Assembly: GCA_947650365.1 (NCBI GenBank)
Contig: OX393557.1
Coordinates: forward strand, 33,235,099 to 33,299,098
From: Chamaelirium japonicum
Lineage: Eukaryota; Streptophyta; Magnoliopsida; Liliales; Melanthiaceae
Direction: 5' to 3'
Length of the DNA: 64,000 bases
Shown here: positions 50,101 through 61,514 of the stretch, piece after piece
Numbering within the stretch: position 1 is the stretch's first letter
Layout of the letters: each line of letters opens with the position of its first letter
Position numbers and translations under genes: made by a program
Notes under the pieces: model-generated
Seen by the model: the letters and a program-made list of their open reading frames with translations, nothing else
What the model was told of the DNA's origin: nothing
Databases searched by the model: none

Positions 50101-53100
50101 GAGAAGTTGGAAAAATCGGGAAAAAGTCAGAAAGGTCGGGAAAAAATCGGGAAACAAATGGTAGAATTTTAGAACATATTTATATAGAGAGTTTACAATA
50201 GGTTTTTTGCGCTATACATGACGGGATTAAAACACAATTAATTGGGATTAAAACGTGTAAATCAGGATCAAAACGTAAAAATCGTGACTTTTTCAAAAAA
50301 TCGGGAAAGAGTCGTGTAGTGAACGTTTACTGAATAAGTCGTGTTTTAATCGAGACTTATTCAAACAATCGGAGTTTTTGGTAACAAAGGCATCTATGGG
50401 CAAAAGGACCAAAGGAAATGCATTTTTCTTAGCACTTGGATGTAATGTGACAATAGCTGAATTTTGACTTTGAAGTGACAACGCATAAGATCATGGGAAT
50501 AACAACAATCTTCCGCCAATTTCAAAATGATAAAATTGTTAAAATGGTGTTAAATAGAAGACAATAAGCATCCCAAAATTTAACGTACTCTTAGTATCTG
50601 AGCTTCATGGCAGAATTTCTCTTGTGATAACATCTCAATTTCGTTCTCTAGACGTTTTATATCGGCCTCAAGTTGAGGAGAAGCTCCTTGGTCTCTCATG
50701 GCTTCATAGGTGGACAGATCTTCTTCACACCTTGCCAGCTCCTAAAATTTATTTTGCAACAAAAAATGTTATCAGAAGAAACATTATACTCTTTTGTTAA
50801 ATAATGAATAATTAAACACTTTGAAGCATGAATTTGTATAAGAATTTTTAAATGGATAACTTCATTACTGACCAGCTTCTAAAAAGTAAAAAACAGCAGA
50901 GCAAAAGACCTTATGCCCTAGAATGCTAACATATTTAAATCTTCTATAATGATATTGTCAAAGGCCTAACGACGGCCAGCAGCATTACCATTACTTAACA
51001 TTGGCAATGTTCTAAAAAGTGCTAGGCGCAAGTCGGGCGGTGGGGGGCCTTCTAGTGCCTAGGCAGCACTTAGGCGTTTTGTTTTTTTTTAATTATTTTA
51101 ATTATTATTTTGTTATTATATATAATATATATGTTTTAAAATTACTCTAAATTTAAGATTATCCTGACCATTATTTTAAAGAGCATGTATCATTTACATT
51201 TTACATAACAATAAACTCAAGATTAACACAAACAAAAGCAAGCATGATATTATGAGATAATATCAATGATTTTAGTACAATCCAAACGAAAAATTCAAGA
51301 TTACCAACAATCTAAGAAGCACTGACACTGGTACGGGGACACGGGTACGACACGACACGGGTTCGCCGACACGGCTAATCCTAAAAAAAGAGGACACGGG
51401 TACGGCGGGGACACGGCAAAATAAATTAATATTTTTAAATTTATATTTTATGTGTGTTTGTAATTCATATATATTTCACTAACCGAAAAAACCTCATAGA
51501 AAACAACTAAAATGAAAATTTAATACATACTCAATCGCTATCGTTAGTTACATCGAGCCCGATCGGTGAATCGCAGACAACTCTAAATGGTATGGAAAAT
51601 AATGGTTGTGTTTCAGTTTTGACTTCAACCTATCTGAAACCTCAGAGGATAAGATAAGTTAAAGCCAAACCTGAATTGTAACCATCCATCATAACCATCC
51701 TGACAAGTGAATCAGACTCAGGCCCAAATGGTATGCAAAAGAACGGCTGCGATTCAGTTTTGATTTCAACCTATCTGATTCTCTGAGGTTATAATCTCAG
51801 AGGATCAGATAGGTTGAAGCCAAAGCTGAATCACCACAGCTTGTAACTCGACCCTATATCGAACAATCCGTCAACCCACAGTGTCCCGAGTGTCCGAGGA
51901 GTGTCCGGCGAGTGTCCGAGAAGTGTCCGACCATGTCCGGCTCCCGGAAGCACGTAGGACACGGCACATGCGTGTCCGGTGCGTGTCCGGCGAGTGTCCG
52001 ACGAGTGTCGGTGTCCGACACGTGTCCGACACGGGTACGGGAGGCCTGGGGAAGTGTCCATGCTTCCTAGCCAACAATAGAATATCATCTATACATGTTC
52101 TAGTGCCTAGTCCCGACTAGCGGCTTGGGCCGCTTTTCTGCACCACCTAGGGGCTAGGCTAGGCTAGGGGGCCTTCTAGCGCCCAGGCGGCCGCCTAGGC
52201 TGCTCTTTAGAACATTGAACATTGGACATGATGTATATTTTTGAAGTCAAATGGCTGATGAGTGATGGGATGAAAAAAATCAGTTATCTATAAATTAAGT
52301 GAAACAGAATAAAGCAACATAAAATGGCAACAGTGCAAGAAATATATATCATACCTGAGCTAGATGTTTGAAGTTTGACAGTACCTTCATCAGTCCCAAG
52401 TTAAGCACTCTTGCAGTCATAAAGAAACACTCACAAATAAATGAATATGTTTCCTTTCTGGTGCAATTCATCAATGGCTTGGCTCTAACATACGCCCCGC
52501 TGTTACTGCCAGAGCTCATGGCATCTTGGGATTGTAATGCATGGTTCTCTTTACCAATCTTATTCTCAGAACTACCGGTCTTATCATGGTTGATCTTATT
52601 AATCCATGCTTCAACCTCTTCAGACGACGCGTGTAGAGATGTCAATTGTCTAATATAAAACATTTTCCATTATTAGAAGCAATAAAAAACGACAACATGT
52701 CTAGAGCGAGAGATTAAAAACTCACCTTAGATCCAATCGGTTGTTATAAAATAAATAATTTGGATCAATTTTGTCTCTCTTTGATGTACTTGTATCTAAA
52801 AAGGGTTCACAAAGCCGTAGCATTACCACACTAAGATTGACAAACATACCAGAACTTGCACATGACATTGGATCAACCTGTGGCATTGTTAAATCTCATA
52901 GAAGGTCAACTATAATCACTGAACAATTTTAGAAACACGAACATAAGGTGGAAACCCATACAAAATATGATATTTAGAGTATAAATTTAGAGTGAGCTTA
53001 ATAAGAATATTATGCAAAAGATTACCTGCATTCGAGACCTGGCTGAGTTTCTATTAATCACCTCTGCAATAAATTCTAGAACTTTTCCTCGTGTATCCAT

Positions 53101-55260
53101 ATTTTTAAGCAGGGTAAGGAAGACTTCTGCAAGACCATCATATAAGATATTCATGACAGTCCGGATTGTTGTGAAAGATGACAATAGATCAGCTGGTCGA
53201 CGAGTTGATGATTCAGGGAAGCATTGCTGGCTGTTAAAATGTGAACATAAGGATTCAATGAGAAAAGAAAAAAAACCAAGATTTAACCCACCAAAATCTC
53301 AAGACAGATAGTTCAGGGAGAAAGAAAAAAGATCTAGAGTCCACTTGACTATCAAATCAATGACTACTGACACATAGGAAATATTGATACATTTAAAGTT
53401 AAACGTTTGGAAAGATTACAATTATCAACATGGATCTATCCAGAAACTATTCGCCTGCAAAATTTGCTCCATAGGACAATTAAATCAAGCAACCATGATA
53501 GCTAGAGAGCATGATTAAAAATAAGAAAGTAGTAAAATAAAATGATCTTACATGAGGATAGATTCATAACATTCAGAACTATGCAGATAAGAAGATTCGA
53601 TTGAAACATTTAGCAAAACAGAGGAGACATGATCATGAGCAACTACAGATAAAGTAACGAAGAAAATGCATAATACATGTAATGAAACTCAAATGCTCCC
53701 TTTCATCTCTTAGGTCAAGTGATATGTCAATTTTGAAAAATAAGTTAAATAAAACATGCTGAAAATACTTTTTTTTTCAGTGAACTTGAGAGGCAATTTG
53801 GAAGTATCTATAATTTATATACAAAAATAGAATATCAAATGTTGGAAGTTCAAAGACACTTGCACCAGGAATATAGACCCTAACAGATTCAAATGGTGAA
53901 GAATTCTTAAGCACAACACATAAAGATGGGATCAGTCGTGTTGATTAGGTACCCTAAATATAAGTACATCCGTCACATTAACCAAAAGTTAAAATGAAAA
54001 GAACATCAAACATAGTGAGTTTAATACAAATGAAGTGTTGCACAGCCAGACTCATGAGATAATTTCAGGAACTCCAATCAGCGCAGGCAACGTGCATGCC
54101 TAAATCCTATCGCCGAAACAACTTTTAAATGCAGAGGATTTCAGCAAAATAAAGCACAATAATGCAGAACCAAGAAACATTTATGAAGCACCAAGTTGAG
54201 ATGGAATAAAGTTCAGGTAAGGTCAACATTGAGTCAAATGAAAAGTGACATCAAAAATTGACAATGCACTAGAAAAAGCGTGAATACAAAGATAGTTGGT
54301 GGCAATAAAGAGAATGGCGAGACGACAAAAGAAGGAAGAAATTTGGGGGTGAGTACTCACAAGCTTCCTAGTGCATGCAACCCAGAATTCCCAACGTTCC
54401 CCACAAGATGATGAAGTTTCCCAAACACCCGAAATACCTCATCCAAAGCCTCGAATACAGACAGAAACTTGGAAGGGGTAGGAAAGGTGATGATGGACAA
54501 TAAATTTGAGGAAGGTGGAAGAAATTCAACATCAGGAAAGAGAAAAGATGAAGGGTACCTCCTCAAAGGATTATTTCAATTATTTAGTATTTTCCCTAGT
54601 GGTGGTCTTGCTGTTTATATGAAAGAAAATGACAATAGAGTATATTTTCTTTAATTTGAAAGTAGACATGATGAGAGTCATGAGCCTTGAAAATATCTCA
54701 CCTGTGTCGATAAGATCCTTCGACAAATGAAAAAATAATAACAATAATAATTAACACCGAGATATCACAAGATCGAAAACATCTCATCCATGTGAATGAG
54801 ATCCTCCGTAACAGCAATAAGAAAATAACAACTGCGAAGATATCATAAGATCTGAAAAGATCTTATCCATGTGGATCATAATCCAACGGGCAAAAAAAAG
54901 AAATAACCAACGATGAGTGGGAAGTGAGGGTGACCTAACCTTGGTCTTTCGATCCTAGCCCTTGTATTAATTCAACTTGGCGCTCAATCTGGTCCATTTT
55001 GTCAAGTCACTTAAGAGACCAAGAGGTTAGTGTTGAAAGGTTTATAGGAGTCATTTTGTACTTTTAGTACTTGCCAACCGATATTCTGCTTATATGTCAT
55101 TATATGTGGTTATGTGTGTGTGTGTGGAGGGGGGGGGGGGGGGGGGGGGGAGGCTAAGAAGCACGGACACGGACACGGGACACGGACACGATACGACACG
55201 GACACGCCGACACGATATTTTTCAAAAAACCAAGACACGGACACGTTAGGGGACACGCTG

Positions 55261-55305
<45 letters not shown>

Positions 55306-57037
55306 TATAACAAGTCTTATATTATGATTTATAATCAAACATAATGCTAATAGTTAACTAAAAAAGTCTCCAACAAACATTATAAATGATTAATGTGTAT
55401 AGTTTCAAACTTTCAAAACACAAAAAACATATAGAACACGCATAAAATCATCATCCATCAAGGGCAACGTCAAGTGTTACCATATCATCACCATCGACGT
55501 GAAGACCACGACCTCCACATTCGACCCATTGATGGAAAGATTCGTAATCTCAAGAACCTAACATCTTCAAATGAGAAAAATGCCTCTTCGATAATATCCG
55601 ACACGCTCCAACATGCATCCGACACGCTCCGACACGTGTCGGACAATCTTTCTTCATAGAAGACATGTTTTTTGGTGTGTCCGACACGTGTCGGAGAGTG
55701 TCGGACGAGTGTCGGTGTCCGACACGTGTCGGACACGGACACGTTGAGGTCCCGAGAGTGTCGGTGCTTCATAGGGGGGAGGGAAGGACTTTGAAATTCA
55801 AAATGAATACGCCATCCACCTCTATTTGAATCTTATTCAACTAGAAGTTTTTGGATAGTTTAGGTTTGAGCAGTTTTGTGTTTCTAAGAGGTTATGCCTT
55901 ATCCTTTCATAATCAACTCCTTATCATATGATGTAGTCAGCCAACTTGGGATTATCTTAAGTGGCACCTCATCCCCCTCTCTTTTTCAATATATAGAGTG
56001 GAAGAGAGGATCGAGCATAAGGAACAAAGCCTCCTCGCTCAAGTCTTCGAATTCTTCTTATCCTTCTTTAACATATCTCACGGTATGAAAGCATGATCTT
56101 GCAAATGGTTGTTCTTACTTCTCTATTATCTCACACGCCAACTTCCTGTCTCCACTTCTTGTTCTATTTCATCTCTCTCCTAGATCGAGATTCATATGGT
56201 GGTTCAGCCCTCAAGTATGGTTCAATATGTGTGGAGTTGTTTAAGGATGATTGATGAATGATGAGTTCATGATGGTGAATGTTGGCAATTGCGATTTACA
56301 AAGGTGTTCCCTTTTCAACATTCTCTAGCAAAGTTGTGTCTCCTAGATTTTAATTGAAAACAAGTTACTCATTTATTCAATTTTGAGAGTTGATATTTCT
56401 TTTCCATCGTGATGAAAGGGATCTCCAACAATTATTGCTAATCCCGCAGCCTGCCTGCCACTAACCTCGTGGCTCCCACCCACGAGGCCACTTCAAATTG
56501 GGAATATCATCACTTTAAAGAGATCTTTTATTTGTGGGGTTCAGTTTTAAATTGAGAATATGAACATGTTTCTATTTACATTACATTAATGTTCTTATTC
56601 TGGCACAACTTCATTCTACATGAACAGAAACAAGGAAATCTTCTTGCAGAACAATGCCAAAAAGCCCGAAGTTGTCAAATCTGAGGGGACAAATACCTAC
56701 CTGAGATTAGAAACTCATTTTCATATAATAACTACTTCTAATTCCAGGTGAATGGAACTTCTTAAATGTTGGACTTTAAGCTAGCCCATTTTGTCACTTG
56801 TGATCATGACCTTTGGGTTGATTTTTAATTGTGGTGCATGCATGGTTATATTTATTGTGTTAACTGCAATTATTACATTGCATGGAGAATACAAGTGCAC
56901 TAGTACAAATATTGTGCAATGCACGAACGGTTGTTATTCTGATAGATGCATTGAACCCAACTTCCCATTGTGTTGCGAGAGGGAGAGAGAGGAAAGAGGG
57001 ATCATTAAAAAAAATCAAAAGAAGAGAAAGGGGGGGG

Positions 57038-57077
<40 letters not shown>

Positions 57078-60000
57078 AGGTAAACACGTTCAATTAAAAA
57101 AATGTTAAAGAGATCAAGAGGAGAGAGATGGAGATGGGGAAATGAGAAGGCTAACACATGGCAACATAGGCCCAGCTTTATAAGTATTTATAGATTTGCA
57201 TGGTTTATTGGGTAGTCTCTTTGGGAGAATAAACTGGAATTAATAAGTCAATTTTCTTATTGAAAATTCACATATATATGAAAGGCTTGTAGGTTCTTCC
57301 TTGAGAAGTTCCATGAATGAGGACTGAAGTCATTTTGAGTCTACAAAACATTGGGCTTATTTTTTTGGTGTTTTGAGCATCAAGGGCACACTTTCTCTTG
57401 ATCTATAGTGTGTCATCTTCCCAACAAAATGGTATCACAACTTAGAAAGAGATTTATCAAGTCTTGGATGGAGATTCATGGCTTCCAACAACATGTTACA
57501 ACCCCCAATTTTGAAGTTCACCGACAAGAACAATAATCAATAGAGTATTCAAATGAAGGTATTGTATGGCTCTCAATATTTGTTGATTATTGTTGAGAAT
57601 GGTTGTGAAGAGCTAGATTTGAAATCTCGATCGATACCGGTACGTACCAGGCGGTACGCATCAGTTTTGCTCGGTTCGAGACTGATACAGCACCCGATCC
57701 CGATACCTGGCCCGTACTGGCCGGTACCAGTACATACCGGTCCGTATCGGCCGGTACCGACTGGTAAGGCCGGTACGGACATGTTTTTTTTTTTTTGGAT
57801 TTTTTTCCTCAACCGGTATCGGTCCGTATCGACCGGTACCGATACATACCAACCGGTACATATCGGTTCGGGGCCGACTGATACCGCGATCGATATCGTG
57901 ATTTTGAACCTTAACTAAAAAACCGACGGATCCATCTACTCTCACTCAACAAATCAATGAGTTAAAGGAAATTCGCAAGAGTGATAAGGTGTAGTTCTTC
58001 ATTTATCAAGTGGTAGATGAAGTCATTTTTGAGAGGATTCATCGGTGAATTTGGCGAAGAAAGTATGGGAGATCCTTTATACATCGTACAACAGAAATGA
58101 CAAAGTGAAGATGGTGAGTTTGATACTCTTAAGATAAAGGATTTTGAAAGTGTTGATGATTGTTTCAATCGGAAGATTTCTATTGTAAATCAATTGAATA
58201 AAATGGTGACAAGGTAGAATATCAAACAATTGTAGAGAAAATTCTTAGAAGCTTGACCCAGAAGTTCAAATCTACTATTGTGACAGCCCTCCTACCACCG
58301 ATCATGTTGGTAGTCTGCCTTCGGTATCGACCTATGGCCATTCACCACCAACCACCCGCAATCACACCCAACGCCTCTGTGATGTCCAGTAACCCACTGT
58401 AGGGCCCCCATTGGCACTCCTCGAACGTCGACTTTCCAATACCCACGTCTGTGCCTTTTTGGTTGCTTCTTTGAGACTATTAGGTGACTTCGTAATGACT
58501 ATCTTGTTGTCCGATTTCAGTCTCAATATATTATTAATTTTTATTACGCTAGTTAATCAAACTCAACGTCTATGTGTGGTAAAATTGCATTATTTCTTCG
58601 ATATTTTCATATACTCAGTTTCTTTGACGGACTTACCTCAAAGTGGGCTTGGGCTCCCTATTTTAGAATACCTTCAATATGAAGTAGGCTTACATAGCAC
58701 TGGATAGAGACAAAAATAAATTCGTTGAGGCTACTAGCTAGAACTTTAGGAATGATAATGATGATAATACCAAGCCAATGAACATCAAATAGAAATCTTT
58801 GTAATATATGACAGTTCCCCAATGATCGAATCATTCATGCGGAAACTTCTATGAGGTAGAATCCCAAGGACCTCCTGAACCAAAGAGGGATGGACCTTTG
58901 TCTCATGTGCATCAGGTGTGTGCTCGGAATTAGGAAGATACCGTCAAGTGTCCAAACTATCTTCAATTCCCGGTGAGTCAGTTTAGAACTGTATTTGGAG
59001 CAGCCTTGGTTTTAACATCTGTTATCAAAAACTCCAATTTTTTGAATAAGTCTCGATTAAAACACGATTTATTCAGTAAATGTTTGTCACGTGACTTTTT
59101 CCCGATTTTTTTAAAAAGTCACGATTTTATGAAAAAGTCACGATTTTCACGTTTTAATCCCGATTAATTGTGTTTTAATCCCGGCATGTATTGATTAAAA
59201 AACCTAGTGTAACATCTATATATAAATATATTCTAAAATTCTACTGTTTGTTTCCCGACTCTTTCCCGACCTTTCCGACTTCTCCTCTAGCCGATTTTTT
59301 CCGACTTCTGACTTGGTAACTATGGTTTTAATGGTTAATTTTAACAAATTTTTGTTTGGCCATTAGCAATGAGTACTACAAAAATCTTCCTATAGCCAAG
59401 CAATGCTTGTCAATGCTGCAGAACATTTGGAAAGCAAGGAACAACGAGTGCCTATCTAGAACAAAAGAAAAGGCCGATGTTGGGGAGTTGAGTAATTACC
59501 AACACTAGAGGGTTTTGATGGCTAACGAATGTTACTTGACAATGATGAAGATTGCAGTTCGGTGAAACAAATGAGCATGAAGTGGAAGATGCCCAAACCG
59601 AGAGAACTGAAAAATCCATTTGAGGGAGCTGTCTCGAAGCAAAGGGACAAGACGAGAGCTGGAAATATCATCAGGAATGAGAAGGGCAGATAATACAAAC
59701 TAGGAGCGTTCCATTGATGAGACTCGACTCGACTGCAGAACTAAGAGCGCTATGGGATTGGGAGCATATCCAGGACAGTTAAATTCCGAGTATCGGGTTC
59801 ATAGTTAAATTATGAGTACCGGTTCATAGTTAAATTCCGAGAAGTATCAGACCTATACTCTGCTTACAATAAAAATGTTCAACATAAGGAATGAAGATGA
59901 CCCAATGTTGAAAAGTGCCATCTAATGCTGGTTAATTATTGGGTGGCCAGAGCTCCGCACAATTTCCGGAAAGGCAATCGGGTGGCAGATTGGTTGGTAA

Positions 60001-61051
60001 ATGAGGCCATGGATTACCATCCAGCCTCGATAGAAAAGAATGTTTTCATGAGAGATACTTTGGATGTAATAGCTAGACAATAATGAATTGAGTTTTTGTA
60101 AGAACCACTAACATTAGCTTGGATTACCAAATAACAAAAAAACGGTAGATCATTCTAGTAAATATTGGCGAACGGAGAGATGAAAATCGCATATCGATCA
60201 AACTAAACTGACCCGACATCAGGTTTGCTCTTGAAATCCTTATAGTCCGGCAGAGCACTGACATGGAAGAAAGGTCCCAAAATGCTGCAAAGCTCAATAG
60301 CCCGTCCGTCTCCGATGATCATGTAAATATCTTTTGGGATCCACCTTGGGTGGTTCACCAGGGCCTTAGCGCAATTCGGGAAGTTCACCAGCTTCACCAA
60401 CGCCCTCAATGGCTGCTGAAAGTTCCCCAGTATGGACACCCTCTCCACGCTCCCCTTCAGCTTCTCATATAAATCCCTCATAACCGGCTCCAAGCTGTCC
60501 TCGTCTCCTTCCTTGAAGAACTCGTCTAGAAATCCCGGTGGGCAGCTCAGCTCCCCACCCAAGCGGTCCCCCCCGAACCCATCCATCGGGCTGTGAACCT
60601 CGGAGAAGATCAGTGATAACAGCTGCGACGTGTCCACCACGCCCGCCTGGCCGAACATGTCCGGATTGCCGAGGTGAATCCGGGCGTAGGAGACGACCAT
60701 CTTTCTAGCCTGACGGACCGCGGACTCGATCTCGGACCGGACCGCGGGGTCCTTCATGGAGCTGACCTTCTTCCCCTCCTCGACGGCCCGCTGGTAGCAG
60801 CCGACCAGGTAGGGGAACGGGGGATCGGCGCCGGGGAAGTCGCCGGAGAGGCGGTCGATGAGGACGCGCTCCATCAGGTCGCGGCAGAGCAGGAGGGGCT
60901 TGTCCTCGCTGAGGATCTCGGCGGCGGTGAGCTCGAGGTAAGCGATTTTGGGGTCGTTAGGCGCGGGATCGGAGAGGGAGACGAGGAAGATCTTGCGGAG
61001 TATGATGTCCTCGATCTCCCCCGGGGTTCTTTGCGCTTTCCGGGACGCCAT
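41444..61051 (-). CDS. PUB1: Ubiquitin conjugation factor E4 (UFD2-type U-box), 16 exons, 1018 aa
   Basis: Sixteen exons join in frame with GT-AG at every junction: 61051-60213, 53230-53026, 52877-52726, 52649-52355, 50741-50589, 48290-48087, 47967-47855, 47758-47644, 47038-46949, 46834-46631, 46410-46315, 45274-45152, 45010-44918, 44835-44671, 41755-41666, 41563-41444. The 1018 codons compare with about 1038 residues in Arabidopsis PUB1/UFD2. Residues 1-280 are the N-terminal region. About 290-930 form the UFD2 core ([72 protein letters not shown]). About 943-1015 are the U-box ([45 protein letters not shown]). E4 enzymes lengthen short ubiquitin chains, with Cdc48/p97 as partner, feeding substrates to the proteasome; they act in cytosol and nucleus. 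No stop or missing U-box residue was seen. Introns 1, 4, 5 and 14 are swollen by transposons. Confidence 0.96.
41564..41844 (-). other. Introns 15 and start of 14 with 25-base poly(G)
   Basis: Intron 15 (41564-41665) is 102 bp. Intron 14 begins upstream of the U-box exon and contains an uninterrupted run of 25 G at 41820-41844 (C in the transcript), 65 bp from the acceptor of exon 15. Confidence 0.85.
42616..43010 (+). mobile_element. LINE zinc-binding (zf-RVT) fragment in E4 intron 14
   Basis: Plus strand reads [20 protein letters not shown] (C-x2-C ... H-x4-C pattern of LINE zf-RVT), then, after breaks, [20 protein letters not shown], as follows the WxERNxRIF block in plant LINEs. Antisense to the host gene. 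Confidence 0.65.
43376..43880. mobile_element. Long palindrome bounded by mirrored microsatellites
   Basis: Left arm 43428-43592 (AATGTTAGTGAGC, GCGGGTGGAGAAAATGAG, TTTTGGAATTTGATGAAAT ... CATCAAATGGTAGAAGC) is mirrored by 43629-43803 (GCTTCTACCATTTGATGACC ... CTCATTTTCTCCACCCGC, GCTCACTGTAACATT). Loop of about 36 bp. Outside, (TA)n(GA)n on the left is mirrored by (CT)n(TA)n on the right, so the palindrome extends to about 500 bp. A MITE-type fold-back able to form a stem of 160 bp within the E4 pre-mRNA. Confidence 0.88.
43900..44140. mobile_element. Second palindrome bounded by (TA)n and (CT)n(TA)n
   Basis: GCGGTGTCGCACCGCAGCCA then TCTGATGCACC is mirrored by GGTGCATCAGACGGTTGCGG then TGCGACACCGC around a GCTGCGTGCATCGCACGCAC centre (43915-44040). 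It is GC-rich in an AT-rich intron. The right flank is (CT)n then (TA)n (44047-44138). Confidence 0.85.
44574..44595. repeat. Poly(G) run, 22 bases
   Basis: Uninterrupted G run in E4 intron 14, 76 bp downstream (in gene orientation) of exon 14. Confidence 0.95.
47350..47530. mobile_element. Small MITE in E4 intron 8
   Basis: TGTTTTAAAACTCGG at the left faces GAGTTTCTAGTTTTTTAACA at the right. Interior repeats CGAGTCTACTCGACTAGG and ACTCGACTCG-type motifs. Confidence 0.6.
50064..50385 (+). mobile_element. Non-autonomous DNA element, copy A, in E4 intron 5
   Basis: Ends GTTACCAAGTCGGAAGTCGG and GGAGTTTTTGGTAAC, mirrored at GTTACCAA. The interior (GGGAAAAAATCGG, ATTAAAACACAATTAATTGG, TCGTGACTTTTTC) is shared with the reversed copy at 59021-59320. 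No certain target duplication. Confidence 0.75.
51005..52217. mobile_element. Outer hAT-like element in E4 intron 4
   Basis: Termini CAATGTTCTAAAAAG and CTTTAGAACATTG are inverted repeats; the 8-bp duplication AACATTGG is exact at 50997-51004 and 52218-52225. Sub-terminal GTGCTAGGCGC faces GCCGCCTAGGC. A second hAT-like element sits inside it. Confidence 0.9.
51312..52070. mobile_element. Inner hAT-like element, nested (family also at 55154)
   Basis: Termini CTAAGAAGCA and TGCTTCCTAG (9 of 10 mirrored) with the exact 8-bp duplication CCAACAAT at 51304-51311 and 52071-52078. Sub-terminal GACACGGGTACG faces repeated GTGTCCGACGAGTGTC motifs. 759 bp, no transposase. Its middle (about 51540-51830) carries sequence shared with 19390-19490. 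Confidence 0.93.
54357..54566 (-). other. Unassigned exon-like open frame in E4 intron 1
   Basis: Minus strand: 69 codons with ordinary protein-like composition ([40 protein letters not shown]). The frame stops one codon after a perfect donor-like GTGAGT. It is not part of E4, whose exons 1 and 2 join without it. Perhaps a captured or relic exon. Family not recognised. Confidence 0.3.
55154..55774. mobile_element. hAT-like element, second copy of the CTAAGAAGCA family
   Basis: Termini CTAAGAAGCA and TGCTTCATAG. The exact 8-bp duplication GGGGGAGG (55146-55153, 55775-55782) lies at the end of a 22-base G run (55129-55150). Left sub-terminal GGACACGGACACGG faces GTGTCGGACACGGACACG. Holds a (TA)n tract at about 55264-55300. 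In E4 intron 1. Confidence 0.93.
57038..57074. repeat. (GA)n microsatellite preceded by poly(G)
   Basis: Ten-base G run, then GA units. In E4 intron 1. Confidence 0.9.
57612..57915. mobile_element. Fold-back element rich in CGGTACCGG-type motifs
   Basis: GATTTGAAATCTCGATCGAT at the left faces ATCGATATCGTGATTTTGAA at the right. Between them ACCGGTAC, CGGTACGTACC and GGCCGGTACCG recur many times in both orientations. Confidence 0.7.
59021..59320 (-). mobile_element. Non-autonomous DNA element, copy B (reverse of 50064-50385)
   Basis: Starts GTTATCAAAAACTCC and ends CTTGGTAAC: the reverse complement of copy A across most of its length. TGGTTTTAA flanks it on both sides (about 59008-59016 and 59323-59331), a possible 9-bp duplication as made by Mutator-like transposases. 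Confidence 0.72.
59400..60086 (+). mobile_element. LINE fragment (RNase H end) in E4 intron 1
   Basis: Plus strand: [19 protein letters not shown] near 59418 matches the WxARN block of plant LINEs. After many stops, [20 protein letters not shown] near 59960 is the RNase H C-terminus, then a stop at about 60080. Antisense to E4, non-functional. Confidence 0.8.
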
Positions 61052-61514
61052 TGGAGGGCTCTGCGATCGAGTAGCTGGTGAGAATCACGGCATCGGATGT
61101 GAAGGAGAGCAGGGTTTCGGTGGGGAGGATCGTGGTGACGGCAAAGGGGAGAGTTTTCACTTTTCAATCGAGGGCAGGGAGAGAAAGACTTGGGAAGACT
61201 AGAATTTTTGGGGAAGGATATTTATTCAATCTACACCCAAAAAAAAACCTAGGGGACGTTTGACAGGAGTCCTTTTTGATAGAGGACTTCTAGTTGCAGC
61301 AGGATACGTTAATTTCGAAATATAACTCAAGCCCCTCCCGACGAACATATAATCCTTCTGAAGACAAATACATACTCTTTCTTTTAGAAAACGAATGTAT
61401 AATTGTAAGGACCTTGGTTAATATAGCAAATTATGATCTCATGCGGCTAATATTGCAAAATAGCTAAGGACCTATACCTAATTTGTCTAAAATATTAGGG
61501 TTAATGTATGAGAG
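61052..61514 (-). other. E4 5' flank
   Basis: Likely 5' UTR and promoter of the E4 gene. I see no clear TATA box. Purine-rich just upstream of the ATG on the plus strand. Confidence 0.5.

Noticed and set aside
60674..61081. 135-codon plus-strand frame opposite E4 exon 1
   Set aside because: It is a shadow of the GC-rich E4 first exon on the other strand.
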